The notes under the pieces were generated by a model. The model made no database searches, had not been told where the DNA came from, and saw only the letters and a list, made by a program, of their open reading frames with translations. Source: Cyanobacteria bacterium UBA2566 (lineage in GTDB: Bacteria > Cyanobacteriota > Cyanobacteriia > Cyanobacteriales > Desertifilaceae). From it: 8,603 nt of DNA. The stretch lies in the NCBI GenBank assembly GCA_002340255.1, contig DDLS01000057.1:1-8603 (forward strand). Direction: 5' to 3'. A program made the translations under genes and the position numbers. Positions 1 to 6,688 of the stretch are shown in pieces (the first letter of the stretch is position 1; each line of letters opens with the position of its first letter).

Positions 1-1884
1 CCTACTCCCTCGCCAATACCGAGTCCGAGTCCGTCTCCCACTCCAGTTCCTTTGCCTATTCCCAATCCCATACCCACACCTGAGCAAAGTCCTATACCTG
101 CACCAACACCAGAAGCGAGTCAAACACCAACTCCTACTCCAACGTCCACAGCTAGCAATCAAGGTTCGTCAGAGGATAATTCTAATGCCAATACTCTATC
201 GCCAAAATCACAAACACCAACCCCCTCTAATGCCGTAGAGACTAACCCTTCAGAATCCATAGAATCAGAGACTCACAATACAAGTTCTTTAGAAGATTCT
301 GAAGTTGAAATTGCTAAAGTCTTTGATTTTACGGCTGGCTTTGAACTATCTAAGTTCCCTAGCCCTCCAGAAGCAGAAATTGGAACCTTTCTTAATCTCG
401 ATCCTAATATCTCCCAATTAAATCCTGTTTTACATTCGCCTACTGTGCATTCAGTAGAAACATCAGAAATTTCATCTTTGAGTCTTCAAAATCATATTGA
501 CGGCAGTGCCAACACCCCCATTTCCTATGTAAGTGCCGATCGAGAATCAGATGAAAAGAAAGAACAAATAAGGGTTGTGAACCTGGGTAATTTAATGTCT
601 CCACAAGAATTTAATGTGGTAATTCAGGAGCGAGAGAAACAATTGAGTAATGAGTATGTTAATTATTTCAATTTAGATTTGCAAGGAGTTCAATATCATG
701 CGGTTCGAGAGAGTCAAGAGATCTTGGAACGTATGGAGCAGCAGACAGGAGTCAGAAGTGCAATTATCTATGTAGGTTTTTATGTGCCAGAGGTGATTAA
801 CGCTCAGAATAAAGCAGAGATTACTGAGAAGACTGAGCCAGAAGCGCAATATCTAGAATTGATGATGATAACGCCGGAAGGTAAACCTTTTCGCAAAATT
901 ATTGCAGGGGCAACAGAGGCACAGGTATTAGAGCAAGTTAGGGAGTTAACGTTAGAAATCACTAATCCCCGCAGACGATATACGACCAGTTATTTAAGTT
1001 CGTCTGAGCAACTCTATGATTGGATTATTCGCCCGCTAGAAGAGGAACTGAACAGGCAACAGATCGAGAATTTAGGATTTGTTTTAACCGCAGGCTTGCG
1101 ATCGCTGCCCATGGCTGCTCTCTATGATGGCAATCAGTTCTTAATCGAACAGTACAGTCTGGCAATTATGCCTAATCTAACTTTAACAAATACAAATTTG
1201 TCTAAGTTTGAGGGCACTCAAGTATTAGCTATGGGTGCATCCGAATTTACTGAACTTGCTCCCTTACCGGCTGTACCGATAGAGATTAACACCATTGTCA
1301 ATACTTGGAGAGGGAATGAATTTCTCAATCAAGGATTTACACTCAATAACTTGATCGACAGTCGCGAGCAAGAAAAGTATAGTATTGTTCACTTGGCAAC
1401 CCATGGTGAATTTCGCCCAGGGAGTCCAGAAAATTCCTATATTCAATTGTGGGATAGTCAACTCAAACTCAATCAGCTCGATCAACTCAACTTAAAAAAT
1501 CCCTTGGTTGAACTTTTAGTCTTAAGTGCTTGTCGCACAGCATTAGGGAATCCGGATGCAGAATTAGGGTTTACCGGATTAGCCGTTCAAGCAGGCGTGA
1601 AAACAGCCTTGGGCAGTTTATGGTATGTCAGTGATGAAGGAACTTTGGGATTAATGAGTGAATTTTATGCTCACCTCAAACACTCGGATATCAAGGCGCA
1701 AGCGTTGCAAAAAAGTCAACAGGAAATGATTCAAGGATTGGTTAAAATTAAAGAAGGACAGTTGATTGTTCCTAGCTTAGAACAGCCCATTCCTTTGCCA
1801 GATAGTCTCAAAAATATGGATGATGAAGTTCTAAGCCATCCTTATTTTTGGTCTGGGTTTACCTTGGTTGGTTCACCTTGGTAA
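1..1884 (+). CDS. CHAT-domain (caspase-like) protein, 5' end outside window
   Basis: The reading frame is open from base 1, so the true start lies upstream; the TTG at 52 is only an internal codon. 627 residues are visible (numbered here from the first codon in the window). Residues 1-60 are a Pro/Ser/Thr/Ala-rich low-complexity stretch that looks like an extracytoplasmic linker, and about 60-180 is an acidic, Ser-rich spacer. From about residue 185 comes the conserved region that precedes CHAT in many cyanobacterial proteins, then a CHAT domain from about 320 to the end. The likely catalytic dyad is visible: His468 in HLATHGEF and Cys511 in LSACRTALG, followed by the conserved GLAVQAGVKTALGSLW segment. 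CHAT proteins are caspase/separase-fold peptidases; the substrate is unknown here. No obvious terminator follows, and the next gene starts 82 bp downstream on the same strand. The family call is firm; secretion and protease activity are inferred. Confidence 0.9.
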   Translation, partial: PTPSPIPSPSPSPTPVPLPIPNPIPTPEQSPIPAPTPEASQTPTPTPTSTASNQGSSEDNSNANTLSPKSQTPTPSNAVETNPSESIESETHNTSSLEDSEVEIAKVFDFTAGFELSKFPSPPEAEIGTFLNLDPNISQLNPVLHSPTVHSVETSEISSLSLQNHIDGSANTPISYVSADRESDEKKEQIRVVNLGNLMSPQEFNVVIQEREKQLSNEYVNYFNLDLQGVQYHAVRESQEILERMEQQTGVRSAIIYVGFYVPEVINAQNKAEITEKTEPEAQYLELMMITPEGKPFRKIIAGATEAQVLEQVRELTLEITNPRRRYTTSYLSSSEQLYDWIIRPLEEELNRQQIENLGFVLTAGLRSLPMAALYDGNQFLIEQYSLAIMPNLTLTNTNLSKFEGTQVLAMGASEFTELAPLPAVPIEINTIVNTWRGNEFLNQGFTLNNLIDSREQEKYSIVHLATHGEFRPGSPENSYIQLWDSQLKLNQLDQLNLKNPLVELLVLSACRTALGNPDAELGFTGLAVQAGVKTALGSLWYVSDEGTLGLMSEFYAHLKHSDIKAQALQKSQQEMIQGLVKIKEGQLIVPSLEQPIPLPDSLKNMDDEVLSHPYFWSGFTLVGSPW

Positions 1885-1953
1885 TCTCAATTCATTATTA
1901 AACAATTAACCGATCTAAAACTGACGTTACACTAGATCTTAAGAGAAAGCTTC

Positions 1954-1960
1954 AAGGTGA
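1954..1960 (+). promoter_or_regulatory. Ribosome binding site of the zinc-ribbon gene
   Basis: AAGGTGA ends 6 bases before the ATG at 1967. This supports 1967 over the in-frame ATG at 1976. Confidence 0.6.
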
Positions 1961-1966
1961 ACAAAG

Positions 1967-2521
1967 ATGACTTATATGTGTGAGTTGGGTGCAGGGCATC
2001 GAATCTACTTGGATAATCCAGGGATGCAAACTGTAGTCACGGCGATCGCCAGTAGTCCAGGACAACAACAGCAATCGAGCAATTCTTGGGAAACCGGCAC
2101 TTGGAGTAGTGCTCCAGAAGTGTTTGCTACTGGGGGTGGAGTGGTGGTTAAGATAAAAACCTCTGGAGGCGATCGCCTCATTCAAGTTCAAGGAACCCAA
2201 ATGAGTATGCTCAGTTCAACCAATATTTCTGGACAGCAACAGGCGATCGCCTTGCAAACCGTTGACGCTATGCCCAATACCTTCCAAACCATGAAACCCA
2301 TGGAACCCATGAAAACCATGGAACCTATGAAAATGGGCAATATGGAAATGAGCTTTGCCCCCATGGAAATGAAAATAGGCAATATGGAAATGAAAATGGG
2401 ATCAACCTCCCCTTCTGCTTCTTCCTCGACAACTCCTCAACGGCGCTTTTGTAGTCAATGCGGTACAGCGATACAACCAGAAGATCGGTTTTGCTCCAGT
2501 TGTGGACATCGTTTGGGCTAA
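1967..2521 (+). CDS. Met-rich zinc-ribbon protein of unknown function
   Basis: 184 residues. Residues 1-105 form a Ser/Gln-rich, probably beta-rich domain that I recognise only as a family seen in cyanobacteria. Residues 109-145 are strikingly Met-rich, with 13 Met in 37 residues, built from MKPMEPM-like and MKxGNMEM units. A C-terminal zinc ribbon follows, with two CxxC knuckles: Cys162/Cys165 (FCSQCG) and Cys176/Cys179 (FCSSCG). There is no signal peptide or membrane segment, so it is probably cytoplasmic. The ribbon should bind one zinc. The Met block could bind soft metals such as Cu(I) or act as a flexible linker; neither can be decided from sequence. Three HIP1 octamers lie inside the gene, which fits long residence in a cyanobacterial genome. 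It lies 119 bp upstream of dxr on the same strand; a functional link is not shown. Confidence 0.85.
   Translation: MTYMCELGAGHRIYLDNPGMQTVVTAIASSPGQQQQSSNSWETGTWSSAPEVFATGGGVVVKIKTSGGDRLIQVQGTQMSMLSSTNISGQQQAIALQTVDAMPNTFQTMKPMEPMKTMEPMKMGNMEMSFAPMEMKIGNMEMKMGSTSPSASSSTTPQRRFCSQCGTAIQPEDRFCSSCGHRLG
2291..2401 (+). repeat. Degenerate in-frame repeat encoding the Met-rich block
   Basis: Short imperfect units of the type ATGAAACCCATGGAA and ATGGAAATGAAAATGGG recur within the coding sequence and encode alternating Met-Lys/Met-Glu. They make a low-complexity protein segment, not a CRISPR or a mobile repeat. Confidence 0.7.
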
Positions 2522-2533
2522 AGTGATGGGGGG

Positions 2534-2565
2534 ATAGGGAAGATTGCCTCTTGTCTATTCCCTAT
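2534..2565. repeat. Inverted repeat between the zinc-ribbon gene and dxr
   Basis: ATAGGGAA (2534-2541) and TTCCCTAT (2558-2565) form a perfect 8 bp stem around a 16-base loop, 13 bases after the zinc-ribbon stop codon. No T-run follows, so it is not a canonical terminator; it may be a weak 3' end structure or chance. Confidence 0.4.
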
Positions 2566-2640
2566 TACCCAAATTATGAATTATTAATTAATTGTTAATT
2601 GGTATAGTGGGTTGTGTGATCCCCCATTAAAAAAAATCTC

Positions 2641-3831
2641 GTGAAAGCAATTACACTCCTTGGTTCCACCGGTTCGATAGGTACTCAAACCCTTGATATT
2701 GTCGCAGAACATCCCGATCGGTTCCGCATTGTTGGATTGGCAGCCGGCAATAATATCACCTTACTTGCCCAACAAATTAAGCAATTTCGCCCAGAAATTG
2801 TTGCGATTCACAATCCTGATAAACTACCTGAATTAAAGGCCGCGATCGCCTCTATTGATCCCCAACCTATTTTACTCGCTGGAGAAACGGGGGTAGTTGA
2901 AGTCGCTGGTTATGGTGATTCCGAAAGTGTAGTCACCGGAATTGTCGGTTGTGCTGGACTTCTCCCTACCCTAGCAGCGATTAAAGCAGGTAAAGATATT
3001 GCCTTAGCCAATAAAGAAACCCTGATTGCTGGCGGGCCAGTTGTATTACCCTTGGTAGAAGAACATGGAGTGAAATTACTCCCCGCAGATTCCGAACATT
3101 CAGCAATTTTTCAATGTTTGCAAGGTGTTCCTGAAGGAGGCTTGCGTAAGATTATTTTAACTGCTTCTGGGGGAGCATTCCGAGATTGGCCCGTAGAAAA
3201 GTTAGCTCAAGCTAAGGTCAGTGATGCCCTGAAACACCCCAATTGGTCAATGGGGCGCAAGATTACCATTGATTCAGCAACCTTGATGAACAAGGGGCTA
3301 GAAGTAATTGAAGCCCATTTCTTGTTTGGTATGGATTACGATAATATCGAGATTGTGATTCATCCCCAAAGTATCATTCATTCCTTAATTGAGGTTCAGG
3401 ATACTTCAGTTTTAGCGCAATTGGGATGGCCAGATATGCGCTTACCTCTGCTCTATGCCCTATCTTGGCCAGAGCGAATTTATACAGATTGGGAAACCTT
3501 AGATTTAGTTAAAGTAGGTAATTTAACCTTTAGAAACCCAGATCACAATAAATATCCTTGTATGCAATTAGCCTATGCTGTGGGTAGAGCTGGGGGATCG
3601 ATGCCTGCGGTGTTAAATGCAGCCAACGAGCAAGCAGTCGCTTTATTTTTAGATGAGAAAATTGGCTTTTTAGAGATTCCCAAGGTGATTGAACAAGTGT
3701 GCGATCGCCACCAATCCCAGAATACCTCCCATCCTTCTCTAGATGACATTCTAGAGGCAGATCAATGGGCCAGACAAATGGTCTTAGAAGTCGCAGATGG
3801 AGTAAAAAGTACTCCTTTAGTGATGCGTTAA
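2641..3831 (+). CDS. dxr: 1-deoxy-D-xylulose 5-phosphate reductoisomerase
   Basis: 396 residues, the usual full length. The enzyme (IspC) converts DXP to 2-C-methyl-D-erythritol 4-phosphate with NADPH, the first committed step of the MEP isoprenoid pathway. It is cytosolic and needs Mg2+ or Mn2+. The N-terminus carries the NADPH-binding GSTGSIGTQTLD motif (residues 8-19), followed by LANKETLIAGG. The metal site is intact: Asp150 and Glu152 in PADSEHS, and Glu221 in MNKGLE. The substrate loop GGAFRDWP, the HPNWSMG segment and the HPQSIIHS motif are also present. The start is GTG at 2641, directly after an A-rich stretch with no clear Shine-Dalgarno, but the motif spacing from the start fits the family. 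Two HIP1 sites lie inside the gene. It appears complete and is probably essential. Upstream spacing leaves room for its own promoter, though none is convincing. Confidence 0.98.
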   Translation: MKAITLLGSTGSIGTQTLDIVAEHPDRFRIVGLAAGNNITLLAQQIKQFRPEIVAIHNPDKLPELKAAIASIDPQPILLAGETGVVEVAGYGDSESVVTGIVGCAGLLPTLAAIKAGKDIALANKETLIAGGPVVLPLVEEHGVKLLPADSEHSAIFQCLQGVPEGGLRKIILTASGGAFRDWPVEKLAQAKVSDALKHPNWSMGRKITIDSATLMNKGLEVIEAHFLFGMDYDNIEIVIHPQSIIHSLIEVQDTSVLAQLGWPDMRLPLLYALSWPERIYTDWETLDLVKVGNLTFRNPDHNKYPCMQLAYAVGRAGGSMPAVLNAANEQAVALFLDEKIGFLEIPKVIEQVCDRHQSQNTSHPSLDDILEADQWARQMVLEVADGVKSTPLVMR

Positions 3832-3876
3832 GTCGCAAATAAGGATTGCTACTCTTTCTTGATGAAGTTGCACTTA

Positions 3877-3906
3877 ACAAGGGGCCTCCGGCCCCTTGTC
3901 TTTCCT
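3877..3906 (+). terminator. Rho-independent-type terminator after dxr
   Basis: ACAAGGGGCC (3877-3886) pairs perfectly with GGCCCCTTGT (3890-3899) around a TCC loop, giving a 10 bp GC-rich stem 45 bases after the dxr stop codon. The following CTTTCCT is only modestly T-rich, but the stem is strong. It marks the right edge of the intact gene block. Confidence 0.8.
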
Positions 3907-3988
3907 AACTGACGTTAATTAACTGCTCTGGATTAGAAGCCCTACCTCAGTATTTTGGAAAGAGTTCTATAGAAATATATTCTAAAGC

Positions 3989-4670
3989 TTGAGGAGTTGT
4001 CTTCTTATAAAAATCAAGAGTTGGTCAAGAATCCGGGGAAAAGTTCAAAGATTAGGAATTCTTCAAAGTATAACTGCTGGAATCTTAACTATATCGACAG
4101 CTATTTTTACCGCCCTTCCGAGTTATAGCGCGGAAAGAATTGTGTTAAGTTATGGCTCCTTGGAATTATATAGCCTTTATCGAATTAGTGAGGTACATTA
4201 GAAGAGAGGAGTAAAAAACTGGTCAATGAAAGCATACTTTTTATTGTACCTCATCTATTTGAGAAACGCTATATTTATCGGTTAGAGATCTAGAAGCCTT
4301 TGCTGAAGATGATAGAGTAAGCAACCAACTCGGTTTTTATCTTAAATTTCTCAGTCCAGAGGGGCAAGAAGATTTTCGGCAAGTTTTGACCTCTCCCCTA
4401 GAGGCAGAAGCCGCTTTAGAAGAAGGATTACCCGGAGAGATTAAAGTTAGCCCGCTTTCCATGTCCAAGTTTTTCTCTTCTCCCATGGGTAGAGGAATGA
4501 TTACTGATTTAGGAAAAATATTACAAACCGACTCCCGATTTAATGGTGGCTCGTCTATCCGTTCAGCTTTAGTCTTATCGGCTGCCGATCCAGAGGGAAG
4601 GATTTCAGAAAAAAACAAAATTTCTGAGTTTCTGTTAGTTTGCGATCTCTCAACATCATGCCCTGACTAA
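3989..4670 (+). pseudogene. Broken DUF1400-type alpha/beta-hydrolase gene, N-terminal part only
   Basis: Translation from the TTG at 3989 gives a basic N-terminus, then a hydrophobic signal-peptide-like segment ending PSYSA, then ERIVLSYGSLE, which resembles the start of cyanobacterial DUF1400 proteins. The frame stops at TAG 4199-4201 inside an inserted element. Similarity resumes in another frame at 4275 with LSVRDLEAFAEDDRVSNQ and runs through SSIRSALVLSAADPEG to about 4597. After that the residues no longer look like the family, and the frame ends at TAA 4668-4670. Deleting the 103 bp at 4172-4274 joins the two halves in frame as SLELYLSVRDLE. The catalytic hydrolase domain that should follow DUF1400 is missing. 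No in-frame ATG or good ribosome site is visible, so the start may also be damaged. The family assignment rests on remembered motifs; that the gene is broken is direct observation. Confidence 0.75.
4172..4270. mobile_element. MITE-like insertion of about 99 bp in the hydrolase pseudogene
   Basis: The outer 32 bases of the two ends are imperfect inverted repeats: 4172-4203 against the complement of 4239-4270 match at 24 of 32 positions, including a perfect 9 bp core TGAGGTACA (4189-4197) / TGTACCTCA (4245-4253). ATAT flanks both sides (4168-4171 and 4271-4274) as a likely target duplication. Because the flanks are TATA-like, the exact edges are ambiguous by a few bases and a TA duplication is also possible. 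Removing the element plus one flank (103 bp) restores the reading frame of the interrupted gene. It has no coding capacity and would need a transposase supplied in trans. I cannot assign an IS family. Confidence 0.7.
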
Positions 4671-4679
4671 GTTTTAGGA

Positions 4680-4852
4680 TTGGACTTCGATTTTACTTTT
4701 CCCAGAGTGACAGAAGAGGAGTCTGTCTTGGTTTATCGCTCTGCCCAAGAACCCGTCGCCTGCTGAAATCTGTTGACGCTTTAGACGGTGAAGAGGTGAT
4801 TCCTGGCTTTACCTTACCCGTGGCCGATCTATTCCAAAAACTTTCGTTTTAA
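4680..4852 (+). pseudogene. Remnant of a Uma2-type (DUF820) gene, C-terminal end, frameshifted
   Basis: One frame reads FPRVTEEESVLVYRSAQEPVAC and stops at TGA 4764-4766. A second frame picks up at about 4760 with KSVDALDGEEVIPGF, then TLPVADLFQKLSF and TAA at 4850-4852. Joined, the two resemble the last ~55 residues of Uma2 family (DUF820, restriction-endonuclease-like) proteins, where a VYRS segment is followed by a DTLDGxxVxPGFxLPVxxLF-like end. The N-terminal two thirds, which would hold the catalytic residues, are absent. The assignment is from memory of the family's C-terminal pattern and is moderately sure. It abuts the broken hydrolase gene without an obvious junction repeat. Confidence 0.55.
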
Positions 4853-4859
4853 CAAGCAA

Positions 4860-5075
4860 TCATTGCTCCAACCACACTTCATACAAATCGGGTCGTCGCT
4901 CCTTCGTTCGTTTGATCTGCTGCTCGTAGCGCCATTGGGCAATTCGACCATGATCCCCTGAGAGCAGGACATCAGGAACCCTCTGGCCGCGAAACTCAGC
5001 CGGTCGAGTATAGTGAGGATAATCTAACAATCCCGCCTCAAAACTCTCCGCCTTCAAAGACTCCTCCTTTCCCAC
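4860..5075 (-). pseudogene. trmD: Displaced 3' fragment of trmD (tRNA m1G37 methyltransferase)
   Basis: Read on the - strand, about 71 codons from GTG (5075-5073) to TGA (4862-4860) encode VGKEESLKAESFEAGLL, DYPHYTRPAEFRG, VPDVLLSGDHGRIAQWR and RRPDLYEVWLEQ. This is the characteristic C-terminal domain of TrmD, which methylates N1 of G37 in tRNA. The SAM-binding trefoil-knot N-terminal domain (about 160 residues) is missing. Upstream of the Val the frame is open but reads residues unlike TrmD (EINGDEWDANLNT) up to a stop near 5119. The fragment has no start codon of its own family and cannot make an active enzyme. The frame has no internal stop. The same sequence recurs at the right edge of the window. 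Confidence 0.88.
4863..4898. repeat. Left copy of direct repeat (trmD 3' end)
   Basis: This 36 bp stretch matches 8568-8603 at 35 of 36 positions, the only change being A4876 versus G8581. The match starts immediately next to the stop codon of the left trmD fragment. How far it extends cannot be seen, because the right copy is cut by the window edge. Confidence 0.9.
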
Positions 5076-5106
5076 CGTGTTCAAGTTTGCATCCCATTCA
5101 TCGCCA

Positions 5107-6498
5107 TTAATTTCTACTTGGCATCAAACTCATCACATAATGCTGTAATACTGGCTGTAAGGCATAAAATTTTTCCTCTTTTTGAATTAAATAACGCCGA
5201 GTTAAAGATTGTAAAGCATTTAGTAGGTCTGAGGAGGAGATGGATTGATGTTCTAGTAATCTTGCTAGGTTAACAGGTTTGCCCTCTCTCGCCAACAGAA
5301 ATATGACTTCTTTTTCAGTTTCCGATAACCGATTAAACTGTTGAGCTAAATTATCTTTTAAATCTTCAGGTAGTATAATATTGTCCTCGACAAATAACTC
5401 ACTGGGGCTGAATTCTAAATCTTCCATTAAAGTTGCCAATGTTTTTAACCATAAAGGGTTCCCTTGGTAGAGGGAAGTCAGCGATTGACTAATCTCAGAA
5501 CTGGCAATCGCGCGATCGTTCAATATTTTTACAGCCACTTTGTAGTTTAACCCTGTCAGTCTAAGGCTGCGAACGGCATCGTATTTGCTTTTGTACTGGG
5601 CAACTTCTCTCGGTTGTTCCCAACCAATAAGCAACAAACAACTGTGATGAGATAATTCCTCAATTTGCTTAAAGAAAACTCCATAATCTTGCATTTCCGG
5701 TTTATATTCTCCTGCAAGCTTTCCAGGACAAAATAGATTTTGAACATCATCAAAAATCAATAAACAGCGATATTTTTGCAGATATTTACGCAGGGATGAT
5801 CCCCTAGTTTCTTGAGGAGCTGACTGGATTTCTGGTTGCTGGCAAAGAAAATCGATTAGATTCGTTTCTAGTTGGGCAAGCGTTGGGCAATTTTCTAGAG
5901 TCCGCCACACCACATAGTCAAATTCATCTTTGATTTCTCGGATTATTTTTGTTGCCAGAGTTGTTTTACCAATGCCACTTATTCCTTCAATAGTAATCAG
6001 ACGACATTTTTCTTGAAGAATCCATTTTTTCAGAGTTTTGAGTTCATCTGTGCGATCATAAAAAATCGGGAAATCTGGCATTTCACTCAAATCTTGATGC
6101 AGGTTTTCCGTTGCTTTGCTGCCAGGGTTTGTGGAATGATTTTGAGTATTGGGTATATTTGACTGGTGGTAGGCATCCCTACAAAAATTGTAATTACTAA
6201 TCTGTGCAAAGTCTTTGGCGCAATTGGAAGATATAATAGAAACTTGTAATCTTCCCATTGTAGCTCGATAATTAGATTTATGGACATCTTCCCCCAACAT
6301 TTCTGAGAGTATTTGCCATAATTTAGAACCTACATCCCTAACATGACCTTCAGAACAGCGAAATTTATCAGCTATTTCTTGGTATGTCTTACCTTGGACT
6401 GTTCCTCGAAGTACCGCTTCTTGCAAATCATCAAGGTGCTGATTTGTCTTAACCAATACCAACTCATCTGCGAGTTTTAACATTTCCTTAAGATTCAT
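5107..6498 (-). CDS. vMAP-type HTH / NB-ARC STAND ATPase without sensor repeats
   Basis: 463 residues. Residues 1-85 resemble the N-terminal helical/HTH domain found in cyanobacterial vMAP and NB-ARC/WD40 proteins (LADELVLVKT, HLDDLQEAVLRG, TYQEIADKF, SEGHVRDVGSKLWQ). Residues 86-140 are a variable linker. The NB-ARC ATPase follows: Walker A GISGIGKTT at 172-180 (Lys178), Walker B LLIFDD at 246-251, and a GNPLW motif at 346-350. A winged-helix segment spans about 391-455. The protein ends where related proteins usually continue into WD40 or TPR sensor repeats, so it is either a naturally short form or a truncation; its stop lies 31 bp from the displaced trmD fragment. The start ATG at 6498 fits the family N-terminus, though the purine-rich GAGAGAGG abuts it closely. 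STAND proteins act as signal-dependent oligomerising switches in regulation or immunity. The role here is unknown. Confidence 0.85.
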   Translation of the reverse strand: MNLKEMLKLADELVLVKTNQHLDDLQEAVLRGTVQGKTYQEIADKFRCSEGHVRDVGSKLWQILSEMLGEDVHKSNYRATMGRLQVSIISSNCAKDFAQISNYNFCRDAYHQSNIPNTQNHSTNPGSKATENLHQDLSEMPDFPIFYDRTDELKTLKKWILQEKCRLITIEGISGIGKTTLATKIIREIKDEFDYVVWRTLENCPTLAQLETNLIDFLCQQPEIQSAPQETRGSSLRKYLQKYRCLLIFDDVQNLFCPGKLAGEYKPEMQDYGVFFKQIEELSHHSCLLLIGWEQPREVAQYKSKYDAVRSLRLTGLNYKVAVKILNDRAIASSEISQSLTSLYQGNPLWLKTLATLMEDLEFSPSELFVEDNIILPEDLKDNLAQQFNRLSETEKEVIFLLAREGKPVNLARLLEHQSISSSDLLNALQSLTRRYLIQKEEKFYALQPVLQHYVMSLMPSRN

Positions 6499-6513
6499 CC
6501 TCTCTCGCCCATG

Positions 6514-6528
6514 TCAGAGTAGCTCTGA
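6514..6528. promoter_or_regulatory. Palindrome TCAGAG-TAG-CTCTGA, possible operator
   Basis: A perfect 6 bp inverted repeat with a 3-base centre lies just downstream of the TATAAT box of the NB-ARC gene, where transcription would begin, 16 bases before its start codon. It could be an operator or a short 5' hairpin. Function is inferred from position only. Confidence 0.4.
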
Positions 6529-6533
6529 TTATA
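6528..6533 (-). promoter_or_regulatory. Candidate -10 box for the NB-ARC gene
   Basis: The - strand reads a perfect TATAAT at 6533-6528, about 30 bases upstream of the ATG. No good -35 hexamer lies at 16-18 bp spacing, so if real the promoter probably relies on an activator. Confidence 0.45.
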
Positions 6534-6688
6534 TCCTACATTTTCCGATGATTGCTGACATTTAGTGATAGTTCCCAAATGGACTTCATTTTTTTCTCAG
6601 AAAAGTTCATACTAAATATTACATTTTCCTATTGCCTAACCCTCAATCAATCAAATACCATTTAAAAGTCAATCAACCTTAAAAGCTC

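Larger units (their letters stand above)
1098..3708. repeat. HIP1 octamer cluster (six GCGATCGC sites)
   Basis: The palindrome GCGATCGC occurs at 1098, 2042, 2169, 2243, 2842 and 3701 (first base of each), all inside coding sequence. HIP1 is an over-represented octamer of many cyanobacterial genomes and is the main evidence for the host group. I found none from 3709 to 8603. Confidence 0.85.

Noticed and set aside
2291..2401. CRISPR-like array of short repeats
   Set aside because: The repeats are imperfect, in frame, without regular spacers, and encode a Met-rich protein segment.
2534..2565. Intrinsic terminator after the zinc-ribbon gene
   Set aside because: The stem has a 16-base loop and no T-run; kept only as an inverted repeat.
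3530..3880. 116-codon - strand reading frame over the dxr 3' end and terminator
   Set aside because: dxr is unmistakable on the + strand, and this frame includes the terminator stem.
4337..4618. 93-codon - strand reading frame opposite the hydrolase pseudogene
   Set aside because: The + strand carries recognisable DUF1400-type residues over the same bases; the - strand product has no recognisable motif.
4605..4627. Stem TCAGAAA / TTTCTGA at the point where hydrolase similarity ends
   Set aside because: AT-rich 7 bp arms in a low-complexity stretch; no second end or target duplication to make it an insertion boundary.
4860..5084. A functional small gene on the - strand
   Set aside because: It is only the C-terminal domain of TrmD, lacks the SAM-binding half and a plausible start, and is duplicated at the right edge.
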